In this document: positions 34,487-44,622 of the stretch, one piece after another | Layout of the letters: every line of letters begins with the position of its first letter | Numbering within the stretch: position 1 is the stretch's first letter | From: CAVOJY01 sp963696405 | GTDB taxonomy: Bacteria > Chloroflexota > Limnocylindria > Limnocylindrales > CSP1-4 | Direction: 5' to 3' | Assembly (NCBI GenBank): GCA_963696405.1 | Contig: CAVOJY010000002.1 | Location: forward strand, 62,001 to 126,000 | DNA length: 64,000 nt | The notes under the pieces: model-generated | Database searches by the model: none | The model's input: only the letters and a program-made list of their open reading frames with translations | What the model was told of the DNA's origin: nothing | Position numbers and translations under genes: made by a program

Positions 34487-36928
34487 TCAGGACGCGCCGC
34501 TGCCGGGCACCGGTTCCCTTCCCTGCGCCGCCCTGGCCGCCTCCGCGAGGCGGGCCATGCGGTCGTCCACCAGGCGGTGGAGCGTGCCCGCCGGGTAGCT
34601 ACCGTCGGGCCCGAGCTCGCCGGTGGGGAGGCCGGTGAGGAGTTCGACTGCCTCGTCGACGCGCGTGGCCGCCCACACGTGGAATTGACCCGTCTGGACC
34701 GCCTCGATCACCTCGGGCGCCAGCATGAGGTTCTTCACGTTCGTCTGCGGGACGATGACCCCCTGGTCGCCTGTGAGGCCCCGGCGGCGGCAGACCTCGA
34801 AGAAGCCCTCGACCTTCTCGTTCACACCGCCTACCGGCTGGACGGAGCCGTGCTGATCGATGGAGCCGGTGACCGCGATCCCCTGGCGGATGGGCACCTC
34901 GGCGAGGGACGAGAGGATGGCGCAGAGCTCGGCGAGCGAGGCAGAGTCGCCCTCGATCTCCCCGTACGACTGCTCGACCACGAGGCTTGCCCGCACCGCA
35001 AGCGGCCGCTCGCGTCCGTAGTGGTGCTGCAGGAAGCCGGTCAGGATGAGGAAGCCCTTGGTGTGGATCGGGCCGCTCATGGCGGTCTCGCGGTCGAGGT
35101 GGACGATCTCACCGCGGCCCACGGAGGAGGACGCGGTGATGCGGATCGGCTGACCGAACACGCGGCCCGCGGACGCGAGCACGGCAAGGCCGTTCACCTG
35201 CCCGACGACCAGGCCCTCCGTCTCGATCTTCAGGGTCCCCTCGAGGATGAGCTCACGGACCTTGTCCTCGGAGAGGGCCGATCGGCGTGCCCGCTCGGCG
35301 ATCGCTTTCTCGACGTGATCGGCCGCGACCCGTTCGCCCCCCGCTTCGCCTGCCCAGTAGGCGGACTCCGCGACGAGATCGACGATCTCGGCGAACCGGG
35401 TCGAGAGCTTGCGCTGGTCGCCCGCGAGGCGCGCGCCATGCTCGATCACCCGTGCGACCGCGCCCCGGTCGAAGTGCCGCAGCCCCACGTCGCGCACCCG
35501 GCTGGATACGAACGAGGCGTAGAGCGCGACCTCGTCGTCGCCCCACGGCATCTCGACGTCGAACTCCGCCGGTACCTTGAAGAGCTTGCGGAACTCCTCG
35601 TCGAGCAGGAAGAGCGCCTGGTAGACGGCCGGCGAACCCATGAGCACGACCTTCAACTCGGCAGGGATGGGCTCCGGGTCGAAGGTCTGGGTCGGGAACA
35701 GCGTGAACTGCGCGCCGATGTTCTCCATCCGGATCCGGCGCTCACGCAGGGTCTCCTTCAGCCGCTCCCAGGCGAAGGGGTCGCGCAGGACGTCGGCGGC
35801 CTGGAGGACCAGGTAGCCACCGTTCGCCCGGTGCACGGCACCTGCGCGGATGTTCCGATGGTCCGTGGTGACCGCGCCAAAGACGGTGCGGTACTCGACA
35901 CGTCCGAAGAGGTTGTAGTAGGTCGGGCTGTTCTCGATGACGACCGGGGCCCCGGCACCCTCCGGCTGGGCCACGAGGACATTGACCTCGTAGCGGCCCA
36001 TCACGTTCTCCCGTGCCCGACGACGCTCGGCGGCGAACGGCTCGGGGACCTGCTGCTCGCCCCCGTCGCCATCGGCAGGCGCACGGAACTCGGAGAGGTG
36101 CTCGACGACGTCCTCGCGAACCGCGTCCAGCCACGTGCCCAGCGGCTCCACGTCCGCATGACGCGTCTTCAGGTCGTCGACCAGGTGACCGACGGCGAAG
36201 AGCCCCACTTCGCGGTCGAGCCCGACGGTAAGCTCCCGTGCCTCCCGCTCGAGTGTGCGCATCTGCGCCATCACCTCGGGGAACTGCTCGTCCACCTGGC
36301 GACTGGCCGCCTGCAGTCGTGCCTTCTGCTCGTCCGGCAACGCCTCGAACTCCTCGGCGGTCAGCTTCTTCCCGTTGACGGCGGGGAGCGTCACGATCCC
36401 GCCGGGGGTGAACTCGAGAGTCAGCCCGAGACCCTCGGCAAACGCCTTGAACGCTGCGAGGGCCTCCTGGCGACGCGCCTCCAGGCTGGCCACGATGCCG
36501 TGGGCGCGATGCTGGTACTCGTCGCTCTCGAATGCCCGACCGATCTCCCGCCGGGCGTCCTCGACGAACCGCTCCATGTCGCGGGCGAACGTCCCCGCCC
36601 GGCCGGTTGGGAGCGGGACCGCGATCGCCCGGCGCTCGGTCGAGAAGTCGAAGAGGTAGACCCAGTCAGACGGGCGGGGGCGCTCGCGGGCGGCCGCCTC
36701 GACCAGCCGACGGAGGGTCGTGCGCTTGCCCGTGCCGGTGGGGCCGAGCACGAAGAGGTTGTAGCCGTCGCCGGAGATATCGAGGCCGAAGGCGATCGCG
36801 TCGAGGGCCCGGCGCTGGCCGATCGTCGCGGCGAGCGGCGCGACCTCCTCGGTCGAGGCGAATGGCAACGAGGCGGGATCACAGCGGCGGCGGAGTTCGT
36901 CGCCGGAGAGAGCGCGGATCTGGGTCAT
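34487..36928 (-). CDS. Lon-related AAA+ protease (LonB/LonC-like, YcbZ-type)
   Basis: Protein of 813 residues. The AAA+ part has Walker A LGPTGTGKRTTL near residue 65 and a long helical insert up to about residue 290. The central domain follows (NSPTYYNLFGRVEYRT, GGYLVLQAADVL, and ELKVVLMGSPAVYQALFLLDEEFRKLFKV). The C-terminal serine peptidase has the Ser-Lys dyad, with Ser in EGDSASLAEL and Lys in VNEKVEGFFE. No membrane helix is present, unlike archaeal LonB. It should degrade damaged proteins. ATG 36928 is chosen for a TATGGT box 7 nt upstream; ATG 36940 is inside that box. Confidence 0.92.
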   Translation of the reverse strand: MTQIRALSGDELRRRCDPASLPFASTEEVAPLAATIGQRRALDAIAFGLDISGDGYNLFVLGPTGTGKRTTLRRLVEAAARERPRPSDWVYLFDFSTERRAIAVPLPTGRAGTFARDMERFVEDARREIGRAFESDEYQHRAHGIVASLEARRQEALAAFKAFAEGLGLTLEFTPGGIVTLPAVNGKKLTAEEFEALPDEQKARLQAASRQVDEQFPEVMAQMRTLEREARELTVGLDREVGLFAVGHLVDDLKTRHADVEPLGTWLDAVREDVVEHLSEFRAPADGDGGEQQVPEPFAAERRRARENVMGRYEVNVLVAQPEGAGAPVVIENSPTYYNLFGRVEYRTVFGAVTTDHRNIRAGAVHRANGGYLVLQAADVLRDPFAWERLKETLRERRIRMENIGAQFTLFPTQTFDPEPIPAELKVVLMGSPAVYQALFLLDEEFRKLFKVPAEFDVEMPWGDDEVALYASFVSSRVRDVGLRHFDRGAVARVIEHGARLAGDQRKLSTRFAEIVDLVAESAYWAGEAGGERVAADHVEKAIAERARRSALSEDKVRELILEGTLKIETEGLVVGQVNGLAVLASAGRVFGQPIRITASSSVGRGEIVHLDRETAMSGPIHTKGFLILTGFLQHHYGRERPLAVRASLVVEQSYGEIEGDSASLAELCAILSSLAEVPIRQGIAVTGSIDQHGSVQPVGGVNEKVEGFFEVCRRRGLTGDQGVIVPQTNVKNLMLAPEVIEAVQTGQFHVWAATRVDEAVELLTGLPTGELGPDGSYPAGTLHRLVDDRMARLAEAARAAQGREPVPGSGAS

Positions 36929-36935
36929 GGTCTGC

Positions 36936-36941
36936 ACCATA
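36936..36941 (-). promoter_or_regulatory. -10 box TATGGT, leaderless promoter of the Lon-like gene
   Basis: On the minus strand TATGGT ends 7 nt before the ATG at 36928. Confidence 0.5.
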
Positions 36942-36972
36942 CGCCCGGCGGAGAAGCACCGTGGAACGAACG

Positions 36973-37007
36973 AGGCGAACGCCGCGCGTCCCCTGCGGCG
37001 TTCGCCT
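36973..37007. repeat. 13-bp inverted repeat upstream of the Lon-like gene
   Basis: Arms 36973-36985 and 36995-37007 are perfectly complementary with a 9-nt gap. The dyad covers the place where the -35 element of the Lon-like promoter would lie, so it may be an operator. Confidence 0.6.
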
Positions 37008-37247
37008 TGGCCATAGGGTGCCCGCAGACCGGCGGGCACCGTCAGGGCCGAACGGCCCGGATCTGCCGTCCGGTGGTCGCACCTGCCGGGAGGCGGCCGG
37101 CAGACACGGGCCACCTGACACGGGCCGCCTGACCGTTCGCTTCGGGCCGTCCGGCAGACGCGCGAACGCGACGGCGGGGTCACTCTGGTGCAGGCACGCC
37201 CCTCGGCCGACGCGGGCCCGTGTCTTCGTGTCCTGGAAGGAGGGCCG
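37008..37247. other. Divergent promoter region between Lon-like and universal stress genes
   Basis: No coding frame is convincing. It holds a 14-bp tandem duplication, GACACGGGCC(A/G)CCT, at 37103-37130, and the ribosome-binding GGAGG of the stress-protein gene at its end. The regulator is not visible. Confidence 0.5.
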
Positions 37248-37700
37248 ATGTCGAAGATCGAGACCATCCTGGTGGCGACCGACGGCTCGCCCGCCTCGGT
37301 TGCCGCCAGCGAGGAGGCCATCGATCTCGCTGCTCGCCTGTGCGCGCGCCTCGTCGTGATTGCCGTCGTGAGCCCGCCGGAGCTCCAGGCCCCGGGCGCC
37401 ATCTGGCCCGGCACGATCGGGGCCGCCCGCGAGGAGGCCGAGGGGATCACGCGCCGCGTCGTGGACCAGGCTCGCCGTTCGGGCGTGGAGGCGGCGTACC
37501 TGACGTTCGAGGGCCAGCCCGGGGAGGCGATCGTCCAGGCTGCCGAGGCCGAGGCCGCCGACATGGTGGTGGTGGGCGCGCACGGCCGCACCGTCGTCGG
37601 CCGGCTGCTCCTGGGGAGCGTGTCGGAGTTCCTCGTCCGCCACGCGCGCGTGCCCGTGCTCGTCGTTCACCCGTCCGAGGCGCACGTCGCGGCCTATTGA
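37248..37700 (+). CDS. Universal stress protein (UspA family)
   Basis: Protein of 150 residues, the standard single-domain size. It starts with ILVATDGSPASVAASEEAIDLA and ends with the ATP-binding loop VVGAHGRTVVGRLLLGSVSEFLVRHARVPVLVV, which has the G-2x-G-9x-G(S) pattern, so ATP binding is expected. ATG 37248 has GGAGG 5 nt upstream; a longer frame from 37188 was rejected. It is divergent from the Lon-like protease, which would suit a shared stress response. It is followed by the Lhr helicase gene, whose own promoter lies within 70 bp. Confidence 0.92.
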   Translation: MSKIETILVATDGSPASVAASEEAIDLAARLCARLVVIAVVSPPELQAPGAIWPGTIGAAREEAEGITRRVVDQARRSGVEAAYLTFEGQPGEAIVQAAEAEAADMVVVGAHGRTVVGRLLLGSVSEFLVRHARVPVLVVHPSEAHVAAY

Positions 37701-37759
37701 CGTCCGCGCCGCAGCCCGGCCCTCCGGCCCCGCTGCACGGGCCGCCCAACCCCGGTTCC

Positions 37760-37765
37760 TATACT
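37760..37765 (+). promoter_or_regulatory. -10 box TATACT, leaderless promoter of lhr
   Basis: TATACT ends 6 nt before the GTG at 37772, and no ribosome site is present. Confidence 0.55.
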
Positions 37766-37771
37766 TCCGGC

Positions 37772-40700
37772 GTGGCACAGCGCCCCCGTCCCGCGGATCC
37801 CCTGGCTTCGTTTCGCCCCGCCACGGCGGCGTGGTTCCGGGCCGCGTTCGCCGCACCGACGCCGGCGCAGACCCTGGGCTGGCCGGCGATCTCGGCCGGC
37901 GAGCACACCCTCATCTGTGCTCCCACCGGGTCCGGGAAGACGCTCGCGGCGTTCCTCTGGTGCCTGGACCGGCTCTTCGCAGACCCGCCGCCGGCCGACC
38001 CGCTCCGACGGCTCCGCGTCCTCTACGTCTCCCCGCTCAAAGCCCTTGTCCACGACGTCGACCGGAACCTGCGCGTGCCGCTCGCCGGCATCGCCCTGGC
38101 GGCCGCCGCACGGGGAGAAGAGCCGCCCGCTGTTCGGGTGGCCATGCGCACCGGCGACACGCCGGCTTCGGACCGGCGCGCGTTCGGGAAGCGCCCGCCC
38201 GACATCCTGGTCACGACGCCCGAGTCGCTCTACCTCCTCCTCACGTCGTCGGCGCGCGAGGCGCTCCGGAGCGTGGAGTGGGTCATCGTCGACGAGATCC
38301 ACGCAGTGGCGGGCACGAAGCGCGGCGCCCATCTCGCGCTCTCGCTTGAGCGCCTGGCGGCCCTTGCCGACCGGCCGCCCCAGCGGATCGGCCTGTCGGC
38401 GACCCAGCGCCCGCTCTCGGCAATCGCGGCATTCCTCGGCGGCCGGGATGACCGGACGGCTGACCGGCCGCCCGCTCGGCGCGCATCCGTCACCCCGGTC
38501 GCGCCCGGGACCGACGAGTTCCCGCTGCGGCCCGTCACGATCGTGGATGTCGGCGTCCGCAAGCCACTCGAGCTGGAGGTGGTCGTCCCTGTCGAGGACA
38601 TGAGCCGGCTCGGCGAGCTCATCCCGCTCGACGAGGCTCCCGGCGGACCGGCTGCCGGTCCTGCCGAGAGGGTGAGCATCTGGCCGTCGGTCTACCCGCG
38701 CATCCTCGAGCTGATCCGGGCACACCGGAGCACCATCGTCTTCGTCAACAGCCGCCGTCTCGCGGAGCGCCTGGCGCAGCGGCTCAATGAGCTGGCGGGC
38801 GAGGAGCTCGTCCGGGCGCACCACGGGTCGCTCGCCCGCGAGCAGCGCGTCCAGATCGAGGACCAGCTCAAGGCGGGCCGGCTCCCCGCGATTGTGGCGA
38901 CCAGCTCGCTCGAGCTCGGCATCGACATGGGGGCCGTCGACCTCGTCATCCAGGTCGAGTCGCCCGGGTCGGTGGCGCGGGGGCTCCAGCGGATCGGCCG
39001 GGCCGGGCACGCGGTGGACGAGCCATCGCGCGGCGTCATCTTCCCGAAGTACCGGGGCGACCTGCTCGAGTGCGCGGTGGTGACCCGGGCCATGCGCGAC
39101 GGCGCAATCGAATCGACCGAGATTCCCCGGAACCCGCTCGACGTGCTCGCCCAGCAGATCGTGGCCACGTGTGCGGAGCGGCCCTGGCCCGTGGACGAGC
39201 TGTTCCGCATGGTGCGACGGGCCGAGAACTACGCGGGGTTGGGGTGGGACGCGTTCGAGGCCGTCCTGGGGATGCTGGCCGGCCAGTACCCCTCCGACGA
39301 GTTCGCCGAGCTGCGGCCGCGGATCGTCTGGGACCGCGCCGCCGGAACCGCGAGGGCCCGGGACGACGCGCGGCGGGTGGCGGTCCAGTCGGGCGGGACG
39401 ATCCCCGACCGTGGGCTCTTTGGCGTGTACCTGGATGAGGGCGGGAGTGGAGACGGCCGCGAAGGGAGCGCCGGTTTGGATGGTGCTGCCGCGGCAGCGG
39501 TCCGCGGGGCGCGGACCGGCCGGACCGGCGGGCGCCGCGTGGGGGAGCTCGACGAGGAGATGGTCTACGAGACGCGACCCGGCGAGGTGATCCTCCTGGG
39601 GGCGAGTGCCTGGCGCGTGGAGCGGATCACCCATGACCGCGTGCTCGTGCGCCCGGCGCCGGGCGAGCCGGGCAAGGTCCCCTTCTGGAAAGGTGAGGGC
39701 CCGGGCCGCCCGTTCGAGTTCGGCCGGGCGATCGGGGCCTTCACCCGCGAGCTCACCGACGATCTCCACCGCGGCCGGAGCGGCCGGGCGGCGGCCATCG
39801 AGCGGCTCACGACGCGCCACGACCTGGACGCGCTCGCCGCGGAGAACCTGCTGGCGTACCTCGAGGAGGAAGAGGAGGCCGCGGGCGCCGTCGCCTCCGA
39901 TCGGACGGTCGTGATCGAGCGATTCCGCGACGAGCTCGGCGACTGGCGCGTCTGCGTCCTCACGCCGTTCGGCGGGCGGGTCCACGCGCCCTGGGCGCTC
40001 GCCATCGAGGCGCGACTGCGCGACCGGCTCGGCCTCGAGGTGCAGCCGCTCTGGTCCGACGACGGGATCGTCTTCCGGCTGCCGGCCACCGAGGGGGAAG
40101 GGGACGGGCGCGACGACTTCTCGGCGATCGAGGCGGCGATCCTGCCCGACCCGGACGAGGTCGAGGACCTCGTGGTCGGGGCGGTTGGCGGATCCGCGCT
40201 CTTCGCGGCGCGGTTCAGGGAGAACGCGGCCCGCGCCCTCCTGCTGCCGCGGGCTCGCGGCGGCCAGCGGCGGCCGCTCTGGCAGATGCGGCAGCGCTCC
40301 TCGCAGCTCCTCGCCGTGGCGAGCCGGTACGGCTCCTTTCCCATCGTTCTCGAGACGTACCGGGAGTGCCTCCAGGATGTCTTCGACGTCCCGGCCCTGC
40401 GGGAGCTGCTTGCCGCCGTGCGGCGCCGCGACGTTCGCGTCCACGCGGTCGAGACGCGGCGCGCCTCGCCCTTCGCGGCGTCGCTCCTGTTCAGCTACAT
40501 CGCCGTCTACATGTACGAGGGCGACGCGCCGCTCGTGGATCGCCGGGCCCAGGCGCTCGCTTTGGACCGCGAGCTGCTGCGCGAGCTGCTCGGGGCGGAG
40601 GAGCTTCGCGATCTCATCGATCCGGGCGCGCTCGCCGACCTTGAGCTGGAGCTCCAGGCGCTCACGCCCGAACGGGCCGCTGCGTCGGCCGACGGGGTGC

Positions 40701-42700
40701 ACGACCTCCTGCGGCGCCTGGGGGACCTGTCGGCGGCGGATGTGGCGGCGCGCGTGCGAGGTGCGGGCGAGGACGAGCGGACCGCGGCGGCCGGTCGCTG
40801 GCTGGCTGCGCTGGCGGGGGAACGGCGGGCGGTCCCGTACGGATCGCCGGCGAGGAGCGGTGGATCGCCGCCGAGGACGCGGGGCGGTTCGGCGAGGCGA
40901 TCGGGACGGCGGCCCCACCCGGGCTTCCGGCGGCGTTCCTCGAGGCGGGGCCCGATCCGCTTGGCAGCCTGCTCGCTCGCTGGGCCCGGACGCACGGCCC
41001 GTTCCTGCCCGATGCGCCCGCGGCCCGCTGGGCGCTCCCCGGGCGGACGGTCGAGCAGGCGCTGGAGCGCCTCCTGTCGGCAGGGGCCGTCCTCCGCGGC
41101 GAGTTCCGTCCGGGCGGCGTCGAGCGCGAGTGGTGCGATCCGGAGGTCCTGCGCGCGCTCCGCCGTCGCTCGCTGGCGCGGCTGCGCAGGGAGGTGGAAC
41201 CGGTCGAGCCCGCCGCCTACGCACGGTTCCTTCCCGCCTGGCAGGGGGTGGCGGGCGCCGGCACGGCCGGTGCAGGCACGGCCGCCGGCAGTGCACCGGC
41301 ACCTGCAGCGGCCGCGGCCGCGGCCATCGGATCTGCCGCAGCGCTCGATCGGCTGGCGGAGGTCATCGCCCAGCTGGAAGGGGTTCCCCTGCCGGCGAGC
41401 GTGCTGGAACGCGATGTTCTCGCGTTACGGGTGCCGGGGTACGGTCCCCGTCTCCTTGACGAGCTGGGCGCGGCCGGCGAGGTCTGCTGGGTGGGCCGCG
41501 GACGCCTCGGCCGCGACGACGGCCGGGTCGCGCTGTACCGGCCCGACCGGCTGGCCCTCCTCCTCGACCCCGCCGGGCACCCGGATCCCGCCAGCAGCGT
41601 GCCTCCCGCGGGCGACGACTGGGTCCGCCAGGCGCTCGCCTCGCATCTCGGTTCGCGCGGCGCCTCCTTCTACCGTGACCTGCACGCCGCCGCGCTCGCC
41701 GCGGCCGGGGATCGCCGCGAGCGCCCGCCGACCCAGCGGGAGCTCCTCGACGCCCTCTGGGACCTTGCCTGGGACGGACTCGTCACAAACGACACCTTTG
41801 CCCCGTTGCGCGCGCTCCGATGGCGTCGCCCGGGTGCCGATGCGCGTCCCCGGGGCGTCCGCCTGGTCCCGCCTGAGGCCGGCGGACGCTGGTCGCTGGT
41901 GGCCGACGCTCGTGCCTCGGCCGCGGCCCTCGCGGGGACCGAGGCCAGTGTGACGGAGCGGCGGCACGCGGTTGCCGTCGGGCTCCTGGAGCGGCAGGGC
42001 ATCGTCACCCGCGACGGGGTCGCGGCGGAAACGATCCCGGGCGGGTTTGCCGCCGTCTACCCGGTGCTCCGCGAGATGGAGGACCGGGGGCGCGCCCGCC
42101 GCGGGTACTTCGTGGAAGGCCTGGGCGGAGCGCAGTTCGCCCTCCCAGGGGCGGTGGACAGGCTCAGGGCCGAGCGACGGGTCCCGGGGACCGACCCAGC
42201 ACGGAGAAGCCAGTGCGGCCGGGTGGGCCAGTGCGGCCTCCCGGGCCCTGGTCCTCGCGGCTGCGGACCCCGCCCAGCCGTACGGCGGCGTTCTCCCGTG
42301 GCCTCGGCGCGGCGACGACGACCGGCGGCCCCTCGCGCGCGCGGCCGGTGCGTACGTCGTCCTCGTCGACGGAGAGCCGGCCTGCTACCTGGAGCGTGGG
42401 GGTCGGTCGCTCCAGACGCTTCCCGCCCTCGACCGGCCGGGCATCGCGGCGCTCGCCTTCGAGGTGCTCGGGCGCCTGGTCGCGGATGGCCGCCTGCGGA
42501 ACCTGCAGGTCGACCGGATTGACGGTGAGACGGCGGCTGCGTCGCCGTTCCGGCCCGACCTGGAGGCGGCCGGGTTCCGCCGCGGCTACCGGGGCTGGGT
42601 CCTGGCGGTCCCGGCCGGCGCCCGGGCGCAGTCCGCGACTGCCGGTCCCGCCGCTCGGGACGGCGATCGGCCTGTCTGGAAGTCCGATGCCCGAGGGTGA
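37772..42700 (+). pseudogene. lhr: Lhr-type large ATP-dependent DNA helicase, interrupted by two frame changes
   Basis: Superfamily 2 helicase in three frames that join to about 1,640 residues, slightly above the usual 1,500. Frame 1 (37772 to about 40835) holds the helicase core: PTGSGKTLAAF, VSPLKALVHDV, TTPESLYLLL, DEIH box VDEIHAV, LSATQRPL, and motif VI QRIGRAGH, then the winged-helix part. Frame 2 (about 40837-42195) and frame 3 (to 42700) carry the rest of the C-terminal Lhr domain. The first change looks like one missing base and the second like one extra base. It probably opens or repairs DNA; the next gene, nei, overlaps its end, as in the mycobacterial lhr-nei pair. Confidence 0.85.
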
Positions 42701-43562
42701 CACGCTGGCGCGAACAGCGTCGGTTCTTCGCGAGATCCTCGCCGGCCGCGTGATCCGGTCCGCCCGGGGGCGACCCGGGGGCCCGCAGCTCGAACGCCTC
42801 GCCGGTGCCCGGATCGAGCGGGTCGAAGCGCGGGGAAAGCACCTCCTTATCGGCGCCTCCAACGGCCTGACGCTCCACACCCACCTGCGGATGCACGGCT
42901 CGTGGCACCGGTACCGGGAGGGCGAGCGCTGGCGGCGGCCGCCGGATCGAGCCGTCGCCGTCCTCGAGGTCCCCGGCGCGGTCGCCGTCTGTTTCGACGC
43001 CCCCACGGTCGAACTCCTCGACACGCGCGCCCTGGCGATCCATCCCGTGCTCCGGGCCCTCGGCCCCGACCTCATCGAGCCCGTGCCGGACCTCGGCGAG
43101 GCGCTGCGGCGCATGCGTGCGCCCGGGCGACAGGAAATGGCCGTGGGTGACGCGCTCCTCGACCAGGAAGCGCAGGCCGGCCTCGGCAACGTCTTCCGAA
43201 GCGAGGTCTGTTTCGTCGAGCGGGTGGACCCGTTCAACACGGTTGGCTCGCTCGACGACGCAACGCTGGCGCGCCTGCTCGAAGCCGGCCATCGGCTGCT
43301 CGCCGCAAACCGGGACCGCGCCGGTCGCTCGACGACCCCCGATGCGCTCGGCGGTGCTCCCGCCTCGGACGGCCCCCGCGTCCCCGGTTCCCGCCTCTGG
43401 GTCTACGGCCGCACGGGCCGCCCGTGCCGGCGCTGCGGCTCGCTCATCCGCAGCCGCGTCAGTGGGCCGCTCGCGCGACGCGTCTACTGGTGCCCCGGTT
43501 GCCAGCCGCGCCCCGATTGCAGGCCCCAGGGCGCGGGCGCATCGTCTCAGCCACCCGATTGA
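42687..43562 (+). CDS. nei: Fpg/Nei-family DNA glycosylase (Nei2-like)
   Basis: Protein of 291 residues. It excises oxidised pyrimidines and nicks the strand. MPEGDTLART gives the catalytic Pro2/Glu3 after Met removal. The H2TH segment shows GDALLDQEAQAGLGNVFRSE, and the C-terminal zinc finger is CRRC...WCPGC with four cysteines. Glu rather than Arg-rich features and the EGDTL start place it on the endonuclease VIII side. The start overlaps the lhr stop by 14 nt, so it is co-transcribed with the helicase in what is likely a repair operon. The 3' end overlaps the GT87 gene by 16 bp convergently. Confidence 0.93.
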   Translation: MPEGDTLARTASVLREILAGRVIRSARGRPGGPQLERLAGARIERVEARGKHLLIGASNGLTLHTHLRMHGSWHRYREGERWRRPPDRAVAVLEVPGAVAVCFDAPTVELLDTRALAIHPVLRALGPDLIEPVPDLGEALRRMRAPGRQEMAVGDALLDQEAQAGLGNVFRSEVCFVERVDPFNTVGSLDDATLARLLEAGHRLLAANRDRAGRSTTPDALGGAPASDGPRVPGSRLWVYGRTGRPCRRCGSLIRSRVSGPLARRVYWCPGCQPRPDCRPQGAGASSQPPD

Positions 43563-44572
43563 TCGGGTTGCGCGGGACCCTCGTGAGACTCGATGCCGAA
43601 GAAGGCGCGGAAGGCTGCAGCAAGGCTCCGAGCGGCGTGACGCACCGCCGCGCCCGGGCTGCTGCGGATCTCGTGTAGCCACGCTGCGGTCCCGCTGCGG
43701 GTCCTCTCGGCGAGACTGGCCAGGTAGGCGCGCTCCAGCCACCACAGCGGGTCGGGATGCCGCCAGAGCCACGGCACGAAGGCCCAGAGGATGAGCAGGT
43801 AGTCGATTCGCAGCGGGCGAGGGAAGTTGAGGACGATGTCCAGCTGCACCAGTGTCTCGCGCCACATGACGAGCGTGAGGACGCCCGCGATGGCGAGAAA
43901 CACGACGCCCCAGAGCCTCGCCCTCGGCTGCAGCATGACGATGAGGAGGGCGGGGAACCATTTCATGCCCGTCGCGAGCGCCCACAGGGCACCGCCGACC
44001 ACCGGCCCCGTGAACTGGGCGGCCCAGATCGCGAGCGCAAGGTAGAGGGTGACGTTGCCGGTGTCGAGCGTGGCGGTCAACGGCAGGGCGAGCACGGCGA
44101 CGAGAAGGGCCGTGGCGAGGGCGTGGCGCCGGAACGCCCACGTGAACGACCAGGCGAAGAGGATGACCATCGAGCCTTCCCAGACCGTCCAGGCAACGTC
44201 CCAGGGGAGCAGCGCCCACGGGAGGAAGATGGGGAGGAGCCACGGAGCGTAGGCGTAGGGAAGGAACGTGCCGCCCGGGTTGTAGGGGTCGCCGCCCCCG
44301 AGCCAGACGCGGACCGCGGCCCAGTAGGCACGCGCGTCTGCGCCGATCAGGTCGCCGCGCGCGTACAGCCAGGCGACGATCAGCCCGCCGGCGATCCCGA
44401 CGATGACGATCGCGGCAAGCCGGCGCGGATCCCGCAGGCCGGCCAGGTCCCGGCGGATCATCCGCGCCCAGACCTCGCGCGCCCGGCGGGCACCCGGAAC
44501 GACGCCCCCGACCGGGGGCACGGCGGTCGGGCTGGCGTCCAGGCGGTCAGCTGAATGCACGACGGCCATCAT
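43547..44572 (-). CDS. GT87-type (DUF2029) membrane mannosyltransferase-like protein
   Basis: Protein of 341 residues from ATG 44572. Eight or nine hydrophobic segments are seen. The first extracytoplasmic loop has the acidic ADARAYW and GGGDPYNP block common to polyprenyl-phosphate-mannose-dependent transferases, and GMKWFPALLIVML is the lysine-containing signature after segment 6. Family members add alpha-mannose or related sugars to lipid-linked glycans on the outer face of the membrane. The first annotated codon could also be TTG 44596, but 44572 is preferred. It is divergent from the esterase gene, with a 50-bp spacer. Confidence 0.82.
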   Translation of the reverse strand: MMAVVHSADRLDASPTAVPPVGGVVPGARRAREVWARMIRRDLAGLRDPRRLAAIVIVGIAGGLIVAWLYARGDLIGADARAYWAAVRVWLGGGDPYNPGGTFLPYAYAPWLLPIFLPWALLPWDVAWTVWEGSMVILFAWSFTWAFRRHALATALLVAVLALPLTATLDTGNVTLYLALAIWAAQFTGPVVGGALWALATGMKWFPALLIVMLQPRARLWGVVFLAIAGVLTLVMWRETLVQLDIVLNFPRPLRIDYLLILWAFVPWLWRHPDPLWWLERAYLASLAERTRSGTAAWLHEIRSSPGAAVRHAARSLAAAFRAFFGIESHEGPAQPDQSGG

Positions 44573-44609
44573 GACCTGCAGCCGCCCGGCGGACAAGCGA
44601 GGACGCCCC

Positions 44610-44615
44610 TAGACT
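44610..44615 (+). promoter_or_regulatory. -10 box TAGACT, leaderless promoter
   Basis: TAGACT ends 7 nt before the ATG at 44623, which has no ribosome site. Confidence 0.55.
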
Positions 44616-44622
44616 TGCGAAC

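Noticed and set aside
34067..37132. Plus-strand frame of over 1,000 codons opposite the Lon-like gene
   Set aside because: The minus frame carries all Lon motifs; the plus frame is an Asp/Arg/Leu-rich antisense artefact.
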